In this document: positions 8,449-16,627 of the stretch, piece after piece
Layout of the letters: every line of letters begins with the position of its first letter
Numbering within the stretch: position 1 is the stretch's first letter
Assembly: GCF_000720425.1 (NCBI RefSeq)
Contig: NZ_JOAJ01000001.1
Location: 1,674,001-1,738,000 of the forward strand
Direction: 5' to 3'
Length of the DNA: 64,000 nt
From: Nocardia rhamnosiphila NBRC 108938
Lineage (GTDB): Bacteria > Actinomycetota > Actinomycetes > Mycobacteriales > Mycobacteriaceae
Translations under genes and position numbers: made by a program
The notes under the pieces: generated by a model
Told to the model about the DNA's origin: nothing
Seen by the model: only the letters and a program-made list of their open reading frames with translations
Database searches by the model: none

Positions 8449-10194
8449 GTGAGCTACGACACGATCATCAAGGATGGCCGCTGGTTCGACGGTACCGGCG
8501 CGGCCTCCGCGATTCGCCATCTCGGACTGCGCGGCGACCGGGTCGTGACCGTCTCCGCGGAACCACTCGACGAGACCGGCTGTCCGGATGTGGTGGACGC
8601 GGCGGGCAAATGGGTCCTGCCGGGAATGATCGATATCCACACCCACTACGACATCGAGGTCCTGAAGTCCCCGGCGCTGTCGGAATCGGTGCGGCACGGC
8701 ATCACCACGGTGCTGCTGGGCTCGTGCTCACTGTCCACCGTGCATATCGACCCCACCGGCGCGGGCGATATCTTCGGTCGCGTGGAGGCCATTCCGCGCC
8801 GACATGTGATCGATACGCTCGACGAGACCAAGACCTGGACCTGCGCTCGCGAATACGTGTCCGCCCTCGAGCAGTTGCCGCTGGGCCCGAATATCGCGGC
8901 CATGCTGGGACATTCGGATATCCGGACCGCCCGCCTCGGCCTGGACCGCGCCACCCGCAAGGAAGTCCGCCCCACCCGCGCGGAGCTGGCGGATATGGAG
9001 GCGGCGCTGCACGAGGCGCTCGACGCCGGATTCCTCGGTATGTCGGCGCAGCAACTGCTGTTCGACAAGGTCGACGGCGAGACCTGCCGTTCACGTACGC
9101 TGCCGTCCACCTATGCGCGGGCGAAGGAGCGCCGCCGCCTCAATGCGATCCTGCGCCGGCGCGGCCGGGTTCTGCAGGGCGGGCCGGACATCACGTCACC
9201 GCGCAGTCTCGGGGCGATGATCTTCAGCAGTCTCGGTATCGGGCGCCGCAAGCTCAAGACCAGCCTCCTGTCCGCCGCCGATATCAAGGCCAACCCGTTC
9301 GCCGTCGTCCTGATCGGCACACTGGCGCGGCTGGTGAACGCGCTCGGCGCGGATTTCCGCTGGCAGCATCTGCCCGTGCCGTTCGAGGTGTACGCCGACG
9401 GTATCGATCTGGTGATCTTCGAGGAGTTCGGGTCCGGCGCGGCGGCCCTGCACCTGGCCGACCGGGTGGAGCGCGACGCGCTGCTCGCCGACGAAGCCTA
9501 CCGCCGCCGCTTCCGCAAGGACTACGACGCGAAATTCGGGCTGCGGGTCTGGCACCGCGATTTCTTCGACGCCCAGATCGTGAGCTGCCCCGACGAGGAC
9601 GTCGTGGGTAAGACGTTCGGACAGGTCGGTGTGGACCGGGGTGGCCTGCACCCGGTGGATGCCTTCCTGGACCTGGTACTCGAACACGGCACCAAACTGC
9701 GCTGGCGCACCACCATATCCAACCACCGGCCCGAGATCCTGGACCGCTTCGCCGCCCATCCCGGGATCCAGCTCGGCTTCTCCGACGCGGGCGCCCATCT
9801 GCGGAATATGGCCTTCTACAATTTCGGGCTCCGCTTCCTGCGCCGGATGCACCGCGCCGAACAGGCCGGCACTCCGGTGATCCCGCTCGAGCGGGCGGTG
9901 CACCGGCTCACCGGCGAGCTCGCCGACTGGTACGACATCGACGCCGGCCGCCTGCGCGAAGGCGATCGCGCCGATCTGGTCGTCATCGATCCGGCGGGCC
10001 TCGACGATTCGCTCGACGCCTACGCCGAGAGTCCGGTGGCCCAATACGGCGGACTGGAGCGGATGGTCAACCGCAACGACGCCGCCGTCTCGGCGGTGTA
10101 CATCGGCGGGCGGTACGTGTTCGGTGACGGCACCGCCGACCCGGCCCTGGGTAGCACCCGCACCGGACGCTTCCTGCGGGCCGGGCAGCGCTGA
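8449..10194 (+). CDS. N-acyl-D-amino-acid deacylase-type amidohydrolase
   Basis: A 581-residue cytoplasmic metal-dependent hydrolase of the D-aminoacylase branch of the amidohydrolase superfamily. The N-terminal beta domain (IIKDGRWFDGTG) leads into GMIDIHTHYDIE with the two metal-binding histidines, then LGHSDIR, and near the C-terminus SNHRPE and SDAGAHLRNM, which supplies the last metal-ligand aspartate. The chain closes with the typical EGDRADLVVIDP beta-sandwich return. It resembles M. tuberculosis Rv2913c. The substrate is probably an N-acyl-D-amino acid or related amide, but this is not shown. Start is GTG 8449, likely leaderless. Confidence 0.85.
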   Translation: MSYDTIIKDGRWFDGTGAASAIRHLGLRGDRVVTVSAEPLDETGCPDVVDAAGKWVLPGMIDIHTHYDIEVLKSPALSESVRHGITTVLLGSCSLSTVHIDPTGAGDIFGRVEAIPRRHVIDTLDETKTWTCAREYVSALEQLPLGPNIAAMLGHSDIRTARLGLDRATRKEVRPTRAELADMEAALHEALDAGFLGMSAQQLLFDKVDGETCRSRTLPSTYARAKERRRLNAILRRRGRVLQGGPDITSPRSLGAMIFSSLGIGRRKLKTSLLSAADIKANPFAVVLIGTLARLVNALGADFRWQHLPVPFEVYADGIDLVIFEEFGSGAAALHLADRVERDALLADEAYRRRFRKDYDAKFGLRVWHRDFFDAQIVSCPDEDVVGKTFGQVGVDRGGLHPVDAFLDLVLEHGTKLRWRTTISNHRPEILDRFAAHPGIQLGFSDAGAHLRNMAFYNFGLRFLRRMHRAEQAGTPVIPLERAVHRLTGELADWYDIDAGRLREGDRADLVVIDPAGLDDSLDAYAESPVAQYGGLERMVNRNDAAVSAVYIGGRYVFGDGTADPALGSTRTGRFLRAGQR

Positions 10195-10502
10195 AATAGT
10201 TCCGGGCGGGCCGGCTGCCGAGGCTTCCGACGGCGCCTTGCTCGCGGGCGGTCGCCCACAGCGCACTCACGCACGGCCGGCCCGGGGCGACGACTGGGCC
10301 AGTTCGTCCAGGGGCTGATCGCCGCGGTCGGTCACCGCAGGCGACCGCCGCGGTCGGTCCGCGGGTCTCCGTAGTATCGGCCTGAAACGGACGGATACGG
10401 CGTAGTGGTCTGGTAGAGCGGATTTTTCCGTACACGGCTCTGGCGGCCCGGCATTCGTGACGCAGTCCGATTGCGATGTGTGGTGAGCGCCGGCGAGGAG
10501 TA
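10195..10502. other. Convergent intergenic region with a GC-rich repeat
   Basis: This gap lies between two converging genes. It holds two copies of CGCCGCGGTCGGTC (about 10320-10333 and 10346-10359) and a stem GCGGTCG (10324-10330) / CGACCGC (10342-10348), which may serve as a terminator. No gene was recognised. Confidence 0.35.
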
Positions 10503-11093
10503 TCAGCGTGCGGATCCTGCCTGCGACGGTGGGGTGGTCGCGGAGAGGGCGCGTAGATCGTCGAAGGCTTGGGACAGATGCGCGTCCAAACTGTCTGCGG
10601 GGTTGTCGATCCAGGTTTGGACCGCGTGCTGATAGGCGGCCCAGCCGGTCCGGGCGGCCAGCCCGGCCGGCCCGGCACCGACACCGCGCTGCCGCAGTGC
10701 CTCGGCCACGGCGTCGGTGAGCCACGCGTGCTTGGCCAACTCGCGTTCGCGCAGCGCCGGGGTCGCCGCGATGACTTTCCACCGTGGTTCGGCGAACGGG
10801 CGGTTGTTCTCCAGATTCCGCGCGCATTCGCGGAAAGCGCACAGCAATATCTCGAACGGCTCCAGGCCCCCGGGTGCTTCGGCGATCGCTTGCATCAGCG
10901 CGGCGCGGAGGTCGGCTTCACCGTCGAAAAGTACCTCGCGCTTATCCGGGAAGTGCCGGAAGAAAGTCCGCTCGTTCACACCGGCACGAGTGGTGATCTC
11001 CGCGATGGTGGCCTGGTCGAACCCTTGCTCCTGATACAGCTCCAACGCCGCCTGCCGAAGGCGGCGTCGCGCGTCTGCTCCGCTCCGTGGCAC
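10503..11093 (-). CDS. TetR-family repressor of the adjacent epimerase-type gene
   Basis: A 196-residue regulator. Residues about 8-55 form the TetR DNA-binding domain: RLRQAALELYQEQGFDQATI, then a helix-turn-helix ending AGVNERTFFRHFPDKREVLF. The C-terminal ligand domain is helical and matches the common actinobacterial type that senses small hydrophobic compounds. Start is GTG 11093. It is divergent from an NAD(P)-dependent epimerase gene. The 122 bp between them contain three copies of a 15-bp dyad, so autoregulation and repression of the neighbour are likely. The inducer is unknown. Confidence 0.92.
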   Translation of the reverse strand: MPRSGADARRRLRQAALELYQEQGFDQATIAEITTRAGVNERTFFRHFPDKREVLFDGEADLRAALMQAIAEAPGGLEPFEILLCAFRECARNLENNRPFAEPRWKVIAATPALRERELAKHAWLTDAVAEALRQRGVGAGPAGLAARTGWAAYQHAVQTWIDNPADSLDAHLSQAFDDLRALSATTPPSQAGSAR

Positions 11094-11111
11094 TTTCCGA
11101 GGTTACCGCAA

Positions 11112-11199
11112 ATGTCAGTGACTGGCGTCATGTTGCGCCATCAGATGGCGCTACGCGTAATGTCAGTGACTGGCACTTCTTTACGCCAGTTACTGACAT
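11112..11199. promoter_or_regulatory. Array of three TetR-type operators with a central palindrome
   Basis: ATGTCAGTGACTGGCG (11112-11127), ATGTCAGTGACTGGCA (11160-11175) and the inverted CGCCAGTTACTGACAT (11184-11199) are three copies of a near-palindromic site of form TGTCAGT-N-ACTGRCA. Between copies 1 and 2 lies a separate perfect palindrome GCGCCAT-CAG-ATGGCGC (11135-11151). The array fills the space between the TetR start (11093) and the epimerase start (11216). Confidence 0.8.
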
Positions 11200-11215
11200 A
11201 ACCTGAGAGGGTTTC

Positions 11216-12184
11216 ATGCATGTCTTCGTCACCGGCGGCACCGGTCAAACCGGTCCCGCCGTCGTCGCCGAACTCCTCGCGGCCGGTCACACCGTTACCG
11301 GCCTGGCCCGCTCGGCTGCCACCGCCGCCCGGCTGGAGTCACTGGGCGCGACACCCCACCACGGCTCCCTGGACGACCTCGACAGCCTGCGCCGCGGCGC
11401 TCGAGCCGCCGACGGCGTCCTGCACATGGCGTACGGCGGCGACTACGCCGATCCGGACGACCTCATCCGCCGCGACTGTGCCGCGATCGAAGCCCTCGGC
11501 CAGGCGCTCGTCGGATCCGGAAACCCGTTCGTCAGCACCTCGGGCACCTTGGTGACGAGGCCCGGCCGGATCAGCGCCGAGCACGACGCACCGGATCCCG
11601 ATTCGGTCGCCGCCTTTCGAATCCCGGGCGAGCAGGCATGTCTGGGCTTTGCCCGTCGAGGGGTCCGGGCCAGCGTCGTGCGACTCGCACCGACCGTGCA
11701 CGGCCCCGGCGATTACGGTTTCGTTCCGGCACTCATCGCCTCCGCACGCAGGGCAGGCGTCTCGGCCTATATCGGCAATGGCGCCAATCGCTGGCCCGCC
11801 ATCCACCGCCGAGACGCCGCCGGCCTCTTCCGGTCGGCGTTGGAGAAGGCTCCTGCCGGCCACGTACTCCACGGCGCCGGCGAAAGCGCGGTCACGATCA
11901 AGAGCATCGCTGAGCAGATCGCGCGGATGCTCGACATCCCCACCGCCTCGCTGACCCTGGAACAGGCCCGAAACCATCTCGGGAACCCGTTCCTGGCCAC
12001 ATTTTTCTCCCTCGACGTGCCCGTATCCAGCGAGCACACCCAGGCACTTCTGGACTGGGCACCGAGGCACCCGACGTTGCTGGAGGACCTCGGGACCGGC
12101 GACTACTTCACCCCACAGGCCAGCAAACGTGCCGAGGAGATCTGGTTACCGCACAACGCCCCGCGAGAGCCCGGTCAGAGCTGA
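11216..12184 (+). CDS. NAD(P)-dependent epimerase/dehydratase-type extended SDR
   Basis: A 322-residue Rossmann protein. The cofactor motif VFVTGGTGQTGPAVV opens the chain, followed by GLARSAATAARL and DDLDSLRRGA. The usual active-site Tyr-x3-Lys pair is not evident: the expected region reads AFRIPGEQACLGFA. It therefore looks like an atypical SDR closer to reductase or NmrA-like sensors than to a true sugar epimerase. Start ATG 11216 has GAGAGG (11205-11210) five bases upstream. It is controlled by the operator array just upstream and the divergent TetR gene. A detoxifying reductase induced by a xenobiotic is the simplest reading. Confidence 0.8.
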   Translation: MHVFVTGGTGQTGPAVVAELLAAGHTVTGLARSAATAARLESLGATPHHGSLDDLDSLRRGARAADGVLHMAYGGDYADPDDLIRRDCAAIEALGQALVGSGNPFVSTSGTLVTRPGRISAEHDAPDPDSVAAFRIPGEQACLGFARRGVRASVVRLAPTVHGPGDYGFVPALIASARRAGVSAYIGNGANRWPAIHRRDAAGLFRSALEKAPAGHVLHGAGESAVTIKSIAEQIARMLDIPTASLTLEQARNHLGNPFLATFFSLDVPVSSEHTQALLDWAPRHPTLLEDLGTGDYFTPQASKRAEEIWLPHNAPREPGQS

Positions 12185-12313
12185 CGCGCACACCCGAATA
12201 CCCCGGAACCCACAGAGAAAATCACCCCTGCTCGACAGAACCTCCGCAACGCCCACGGCATCGTCGACTGTGAGAACCCGATCGTCTCCGCCGCGCACGA
12301 CGAGGCCATGGGC

Positions 12314-13210
12314 TCAGGTCCTCTCCACCCGGGACCGATCACCGGCGTGCGGGCAGCCCGCCGCCGGCGTCGTACGGCTGCGCAACGGATACCTGGCGGC
12401 CCGCGGCAGGACTCGGTCCACCGAGTTCGCTGCGGCGACCAGCGCGTCGAAGCGACGGGCGCGGCCGGGATCCCACGCGATCCCGAGCCGGTCGCGCAGC
12501 GGCGCAGGAAGGTATCCGCCGGTGGTGAGCCGCAGCAGCGCGGCCACCGGTACGGCGGGGATGTTCCAGACCCAGCGGGGCATCGGGAAACGCGGGTGCG
12601 GCGGCATCGGGTGCCGGTCCAGTTCGAGGAGCAGGTCGGTGGTCCGGTTGCGTTCGAGCAGGTCGGCGACCGTGGTGTCGAAATAGCTGTCGAACGCCGT
12701 ACGGTCGGCCGGGATCACGCGTTCGGGTATCCGGAGCACCCGGGCCTGGTCGGTCCACTCCACGTAGAGCGCATCCTCCACCTCGGGTGCGAATTCTTGT
12801 CCGTGCCGCCGCCGCACGGCCGATCCCGCCCAGTAACCGGTGGCCGCGACCCATAGGTACGCATCGGCATTCAACGCGTGATATTTACGGCGACGGTCGT
12901 CCACTCCGCTGATGGTCCGGTGCAGCTCGCGCAGCCGCCGCCCTTCGGCCAGGGCGGCGTCGGGGCCGTCCAGGCCGCTGAAGCGGCGGGTGGCGGCGGC
13001 GGTGGCGATGATCCGGGCCCAGCGGTCGGACAGGAATTCCGAATGATCGGCCACCCCCGCCCCCACCACCGGATGCGCGACCTGCAGCAGCACCGCGCGG
13101 GCGGTGAGGGCGGTCTTCCAGTCGATGCCCTGGCGCCAGCTCAGCGATTCCGGCCCCCACGGGCGCAGTTCCGGGGCTCCGGCGTCGCCGGAGTTATCGA
13201 TCGTTGTCAC
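12314..13210 (-). CDS. DUF2236 (MpaB / rubber-oxygenase-like) protein 1
   Basis: A 298-residue protein of the DUF2236 family, whose characterised relatives include the haem-b latex-clearing protein Lcp of rubber-degrading actinobacteria. The canonical block LLQVAHPVVGAGVADHSEF lies near residue 45, with HP and DHS as candidate haem-pocket residues. WARIIATA, RRKYHALNADAYLWVAATGYW and the C-terminal family region follow. No signal peptide is seen, unlike secreted Lcp. Start GTG 13210 has GAAGGG upstream. The gene lies 35 bp after a second DUF2236 gene and is probably in its operon. Substrate unknown; oxidation of a lipid or hydrophobic compound is inferred. Confidence 0.82.
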   Translation of the reverse strand: MTTIDNSGDAGAPELRPWGPESLSWRQGIDWKTALTARAVLLQVAHPVVGAGVADHSEFLSDRWARIIATAAATRRFSGLDGPDAALAEGRRLRELHRTISGVDDRRRKYHALNADAYLWVAATGYWAGSAVRRRHGQEFAPEVEDALYVEWTDQARVLRIPERVIPADRTAFDSYFDTTVADLLERNRTTDLLLELDRHPMPPHPRFPMPRWVWNIPAVPVAALLRLTTGGYLPAPLRDRLGIAWDPGRARRFDALVAAANSVDRVLPRAARYPLRSRTTPAAGCPHAGDRSRVERT

Positions 13211-13245
13211 GGTGTCCCTTCGGCGATGGTCGATGCCGGAAGCGC

Positions 13246-14202
13246 TCAGCGCCGGTCGGCGGGTACCGCGAAGGATTCGAGACCGTAGCTGCGGCAGGCG
13301 GCCACGAGCTTCTCGTACTGGAAGCGGTTGTAGGCAAGAGGTTGCATCAGCAACCGGTCGGGCAGCGTCCGCCAGGCGAGCTGCAACAGCCACACGTAGA
13401 GCGCGAATTCCGCGTCGTGGCGCGGTTTGAGTTCGAATCCGGTGAGCTGCTGCACGGCCGGATGCATGGCTTTGGACGAGCACACCTGGATCACGTGCCC
13501 GGCCACCGGTCGCAGGGCCAGCCACATCGGGGTCAGGGCCCGACGGGCCAGCGGCGGCAGCCCGAGGGTGGGCAGCGGCAGTTTCGTCAGATCGGCGAAC
13601 TTCTGCACGAGGAAGGGATTCTCGGCCAGTTCCTGGGTCGCCATCTGGTCGTAGTAGGTGCGCGCCTCGGCGAGGTCGGCCGGCAGTTTCCCGGCGGCAC
13701 TGGGTAGTTCGAGATCGGCGAAGGCGGCCCGCAACTGTTGATAGGCCGCCTCCTCCTCTTCCGGGCGCAGTTCGGTCCCGGTGCAGTGGGTGAAGGTGTT
13801 CAGCACGACGAAGATGCCGCTCACCGCGATCCACCTCCAGGTGAAGGGATTCAGCGCGCTGTACTTGACCTCGCCGAACGCCGCGCTGCCGGACCCACGG
13901 ACGTCGCGGTGCCTGAGTTTGAGCCATTCGGCTTCGGCGCGGCGGTCGTCGGAATCACCCCACAGCGCGATCATCGCCGAGACGCCGCTGCGGACACCGC
14001 GATCGGCGAAGTTCTGCTCGAACCGGCCGGTCCGGTCCACGGCGGCGGCCACCGGGACCAGGGCTACCTGGTCGAAGGCGGCGCCGGCGAAGGCGCCGGC
14101 CAGGACACTGCCGGAATGTTTGCGGAATTCACGCAGTACCTCGGGCCGGACTCGGGGGTCGGTCGACTTTTCGGCGGTGCGCTCCGTTGCGTGGGTCGCC
14201 AT
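13246..14202 (-). CDS. DUF2236 (MpaB-like) protein 2, divergent member
   Basis: A 318-residue protein and first gene of a two-gene DUF2236 operon. ATG 14202 has GAGGTGACG upstream. The family is recognisable from GSVLAGAFAGAAFDQVALVPVA, SGVSAMIALWGD, ALNPFTWRWIAVSG, THCTGTELRPEEEEA and LAWRTLPDRLLMQPLAYNRF. Where paralogue 1 has the HP...DHS block, this one has VPVAAAVDRTG, so the usual histidine is lost. Its haem binding or activity may differ, or it may work only with its neighbour. A 32-bp dyad sits 32 bp upstream of the start and a TetR gene is divergent, so local repression is likely. Confidence 0.75.
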   Translation of the reverse strand: MATHATERTAEKSTDPRVRPEVLREFRKHSGSVLAGAFAGAAFDQVALVPVAAAVDRTGRFEQNFADRGVRSGVSAMIALWGDSDDRRAEAEWLKLRHRDVRGSGSAAFGEVKYSALNPFTWRWIAVSGIFVVLNTFTHCTGTELRPEEEEAAYQQLRAAFADLELPSAAGKLPADLAEARTYYDQMATQELAENPFLVQKFADLTKLPLPTLGLPPLARRALTPMWLALRPVAGHVIQVCSSKAMHPAVQQLTGFELKPRHDAEFALYVWLLQLAWRTLPDRLLMQPLAYNRFQYEKLVAACRSYGLESFAVPADRR

Positions 14203-14233
14203 CTCGTCACCTCGGGGCGGGAAGAAGAACAGA

Positions 14234-14265
14234 AATGATAGATTGAACGCCTCCATTCTATCATT
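14234..14265. promoter_or_regulatory. Operator of the DUF2236 operon (TGATAG-N16-CTATCA)
   Basis: AATGATAGA (14234-14242) and TCTATCATT (14257-14265) are perfect inverted repeats; extending inward gives 11 of 12 matched positions. The dyad lies between the DUF2236 start (14202) and the divergent TetR start (14347). The same half-sites with the same 16-bp gap recur at 16495-16522, ahead of the third DUF2236 gene. Confidence 0.75.
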
Positions 14266-14346
14266 CGGTCGGCGTGGAAACCATGGTCCGGCGCGCGGAT
14301 CCGGTGCCCACGCCGGGTGCGGTGCCGAGGCGGTAGGCTGATCCGA

Positions 14347-14970
14347 ATGGAAACAACGGCTGCGCAGTGGACCGAACTGCAGCAGTTGGACACCAGATCC
14401 CGCACGATCGTCGACGCCGCGCGCGAATGTTTCGCCGCGCACGGGTTCGAGGAGACGACCATGGTGCGGATCGCCGAGGTCGCGGGCGTCGGCGTGGCCA
14501 CCGTCTATCGTCGTTTCGGTACGAAATCCGCGATCGTGCGGTACGCGCTCATGGCCGAATCGCAGCGGCTGGCAATGATCGTCGCCGACGCCATGCACCG
14601 GTCCGCCGGCCCGGTCGGGGCGCTGGCGGATATGTTCGCCGCGTTCGTCGGTGAGGCCACCGCACCCAAACTGCTGACCCGCAGCCTGCGCGTTTCCGGC
14701 GCGGCCGGCCAGCTCACCGATTTCCTCACCGACGACGATGTCATCCAGCAGGGACGCGGACTTGTGGCGCAGTTCCTGACCTATTGGCAGGAGCGCGGGG
14801 AGCTCGGCAGTTTCGACCCGGAGGTGGTGGCCGAACTGTTCGTCCGGCTCACCGTCTCGTTCATCTCCAACCCGCGCGGGGTGCTGCCGCTCGGGGATAC
14901 CGACGCGGCCCGGGCCTTCGCCCGCCGCTACCTCGCACCGCTGATGTATCCCCATCCCGGCAGCAACTGA
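14347..14970 (+). CDS. TetR-family regulator of the DUF2236 cluster
   Basis: A 207-residue regulator. The DNA-binding domain spans residues about 18-65 (SRTIVDAARECFAAHGFEE, then RIAEVAGVGVATVYRRFGTK). The rest is an all-helical ligand domain. ATG 14347 is chosen; an in-frame ATG at 14317 would add ten residues of unlikely composition. It is divergent from the two-gene DUF2236 operon and convergent with the third DUF2236 gene, so it sits in the centre of the cluster. The shared dyad TGATAG-N16-CTATCA is the natural candidate for its operator. Inducer unknown. Confidence 0.92.
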   Translation: METTAAQWTELQQLDTRSRTIVDAARECFAAHGFEETTMVRIAEVAGVGVATVYRRFGTKSAIVRYALMAESQRLAMIVADAMHRSAGPVGALADMFAAFVGEATAPKLLTRSLRVSGAAGQLTDFLTDDDVIQQGRGLVAQFLTYWQERGELGSFDPEVVAELFVRLTVSFISNPRGVLPLGDTDAARAFARRYLAPLMYPHPGSN

Positions 14971-14988
14971 CCGGCCTTCGGGGGCGGG

Positions 14989-15012
14989 CCGATCGGCGGC
15001 GGCGCCGACCGG
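14989..15012. terminator. Bidirectional hairpin between convergent genes
   Basis: CCGATCGGCG (14989-14998) pairs with CGCCGACCGG (15003-15012) at 9 of 10 positions around a four-base loop. It lies in the 48-bp gap between the TetR gene and the third DUF2236 gene. No T-run follows, as is usual in this GC range. Confidence 0.5.
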
Positions 15013-15018
15013 TGCGGA

Positions 15019-16008
15019 TCAGCCGCCGGGCACGATCGTGATCGGCTCGCGCGGGGTCTCCTGCCGCGGGCGCACCGTATACGCGGCCGATTTCAGTTCC
15101 CGCTTCCTCATCTTCTGGATCTGCTGATGATGTTTCCGGGCGTGGTAGGCGATCGGGAAATAGGTCAGCCGGTCCGGCAGCACCCGGTAGGCGAACCGGA
15201 TCACCGTGTAGGCGCGTTCCAGTGCCCGCTGGTCCGCGTCGGTCCACTCGGCGCCGATCATCGTGCGCAGGCGGGGATCGAGCAGCCCGACGATCGACAG
15301 GTAGTTGAAGCGGATCATGGGGTACCCCAGCAACCGCGCGATACGGCCCGCGGGAAATCCCATGGCCCGGAACTGGTCCAGATCACCGGTCCGCAACTGA
15401 CGGTACTGTTCGCGCACCTCGTCGTCGGCGGAGAGTACCTCGGTCACGATGTACTCGTAGTACTCGTCGAACTCGGCGCGGGTCTGCGGATACCCCTTCA
15501 TGGGAACCTGCAGGATGCGGGCTATCCGGATATTGTCGCGCAGCAACTCCTCGAGTTCGGCATCGGTGAACTCCCGGCCCCTCAGCAGCGGTCCGGCCTT
15601 CGCGGTGGTCACGTAGGCGGTGGCGATCACCCACTGGTAGGCACCCGGATGCAGGGCACTGATCTGTTTGCCCTCGCTGCCCTTCATACGCAGCGGCGCG
15701 TGCAGCGACCGCAGCCGCCGGCCGTCCTGCACGGCCTCGATACCGCCGTAGGTCCAGCGCAGTACGGAATCGACGGAGCGGATGGCGCGCCCCGCCGGAT
15801 CGGTCTTGGCGACCGAGTACTTGTCGGTGACCTCGCGGATCACCGGGTGCAGCCCCTGCATCGCGAAGGCCGCGCCCTCCATCATGAGATAGGTCCAGTG
15901 CCCGACCATTTCGGCGGTCAGCGAGTCCGGCGGGACCAATTCGATCGGATCGTCGGCGGCCGGGTGCCCGCCGCTGCGCGGGGTATCGGACGCGGATGCG
16001 GTGGTCAT
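15019..16008 (-). CDS. DUF2236 (MpaB / rubber-oxygenase-like) protein 3
   Basis: A 329-residue DUF2236 protein. The family block reads MMEGAAFAMQGLHPVIREVTDKYS, with an LHP motif in the place where paralogue 1 has AHP. Further family features are RWTYGGIEAVQDGRRLRSLH, HPGAYQWVIATAY, RFAYRVLPDRLTYFPIAYHARKHH and a basic C-terminus. It is more divergent from paralogues 1 and 2 than a recent duplicate would be. ATG 16008 has GGAGA upstream. It follows a short, apparently frameshifted gene (16037-16427), and the promoter of that unit carries the same TGATAG-N16-CTATCA dyad as paralogue 2. Confidence 0.82.
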   Translation of the reverse strand: MTTASASDTPRSGGHPAADDPIELVPPDSLTAEMVGHWTYLMMEGAAFAMQGLHPVIREVTDKYSVAKTDPAGRAIRSVDSVLRWTYGGIEAVQDGRRLRSLHAPLRMKGSEGKQISALHPGAYQWVIATAYVTTAKAGPLLRGREFTDAELEELLRDNIRIARILQVPMKGYPQTRAEFDEYYEYIVTEVLSADDEVREQYRQLRTGDLDQFRAMGFPAGRIARLLGYPMIRFNYLSIVGLLDPRLRTMIGAEWTDADQRALERAYTVIRFAYRVLPDRLTYFPIAYHARKHHQQIQKMRKRELKSAAYTVRPRQETPREPITIVPGG

Positions 16009-16036
16009 ACGTTCTCCTGGGTAGTGGGTGGAACGT

Positions 16037-16427
16037 TCAGCAGGGCGGGACCCCCGGTCCGGGTGCGGTCTCCCCCGCTCCGGCCGCCGGCCCGGACCCG
16101 CTCACATCGGTGACGGTCCAGTGCGCGGCCCGATTCAGGGTCAGGGTGTAGGCGGTGTACAGGTCGCCGTCGCGGCCGGTGACCTTCGCGGCGAGCATCG
16201 TGGCCGTGGACCGGTACTCCATCTGCGCGAGCCACGGGCACACCAGGTCCACAGCGGCAGACAGTTCGGTGGCGAGTTGCGGCATGACCCCGTCCGCCGA
16301 CGGCACCCGCCAACGGCGCGGCGCCGACGTTATCGGTGATACTGCCGACCTGGACGGCGATGACCACGCTCACATCCGCCACGGCCGCAACAGGTCCACC
16401 GGCCGGGGCAACGCGAGCCTGGGACAT
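16037..16427 (-). pseudogene. Small gene split by a probable frameshift
   Basis: Two coding-looking pieces lie in different frames. ATG 16427, with AGGAGT five bases upstream, opens a frame reading MSQARVAPAGGP and continuing VVIAVQVGSITDNVGAAP. From about 16315 the plausible protein continues in the next frame, as RRWRVPSADGVMPQ and then LVCPWLAQMEYRSTATMLAAKV, ending at 16037. Both pieces have high GC at third positions and ordinary amino-acid composition, whereas each frame becomes poor beyond the junction. A one-base insertion near 16310-16340, real or a sequencing error, would join them into about 129 residues. GTG 16306 could alternatively start an 89-residue protein. Family not recognised. 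Confidence 0.5.
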
Positions 16428-16494
16428 GGCGACTCCTAGCGCGGGCGGTCCCGCGTCATCGAGGAGGACCGCATCGGCGAACCGAAATCCACAG

Positions 16495-16522
16495 TGATAG
16501 TGAATCCAGCCCTAGGCTATCA
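16495..16522. promoter_or_regulatory. Second TGATAG-N16-CTATCA dyad
   Basis: TGATAG (16495-16500) and CTATCA (16517-16522) are separated by exactly 16 bp, as in the dyad at 14234-14265. It lies 68-95 bp upstream of the ATG at 16427, which heads the unit containing the third DUF2236 gene. Confidence 0.65.
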
Positions 16523-16627
16523 ATTGTTCGGGCGAAACGGCGTCGATCAGTAAGATTCGATCGATGGAAGAGTGTCGGCGAATCCCGGGCGGCCATACTC
16601 TCGATCCCCGGTCGCGGACGACCCGGA

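Noticed and set aside
13211..13927. N-terminal extension of DUF2236 protein 1 in the same open frame
   Set aside because: The extension overlaps DUF2236 protein 2, reads as an Arg-rich shadow, and GTG 13210 has a ribosome site at the family start.
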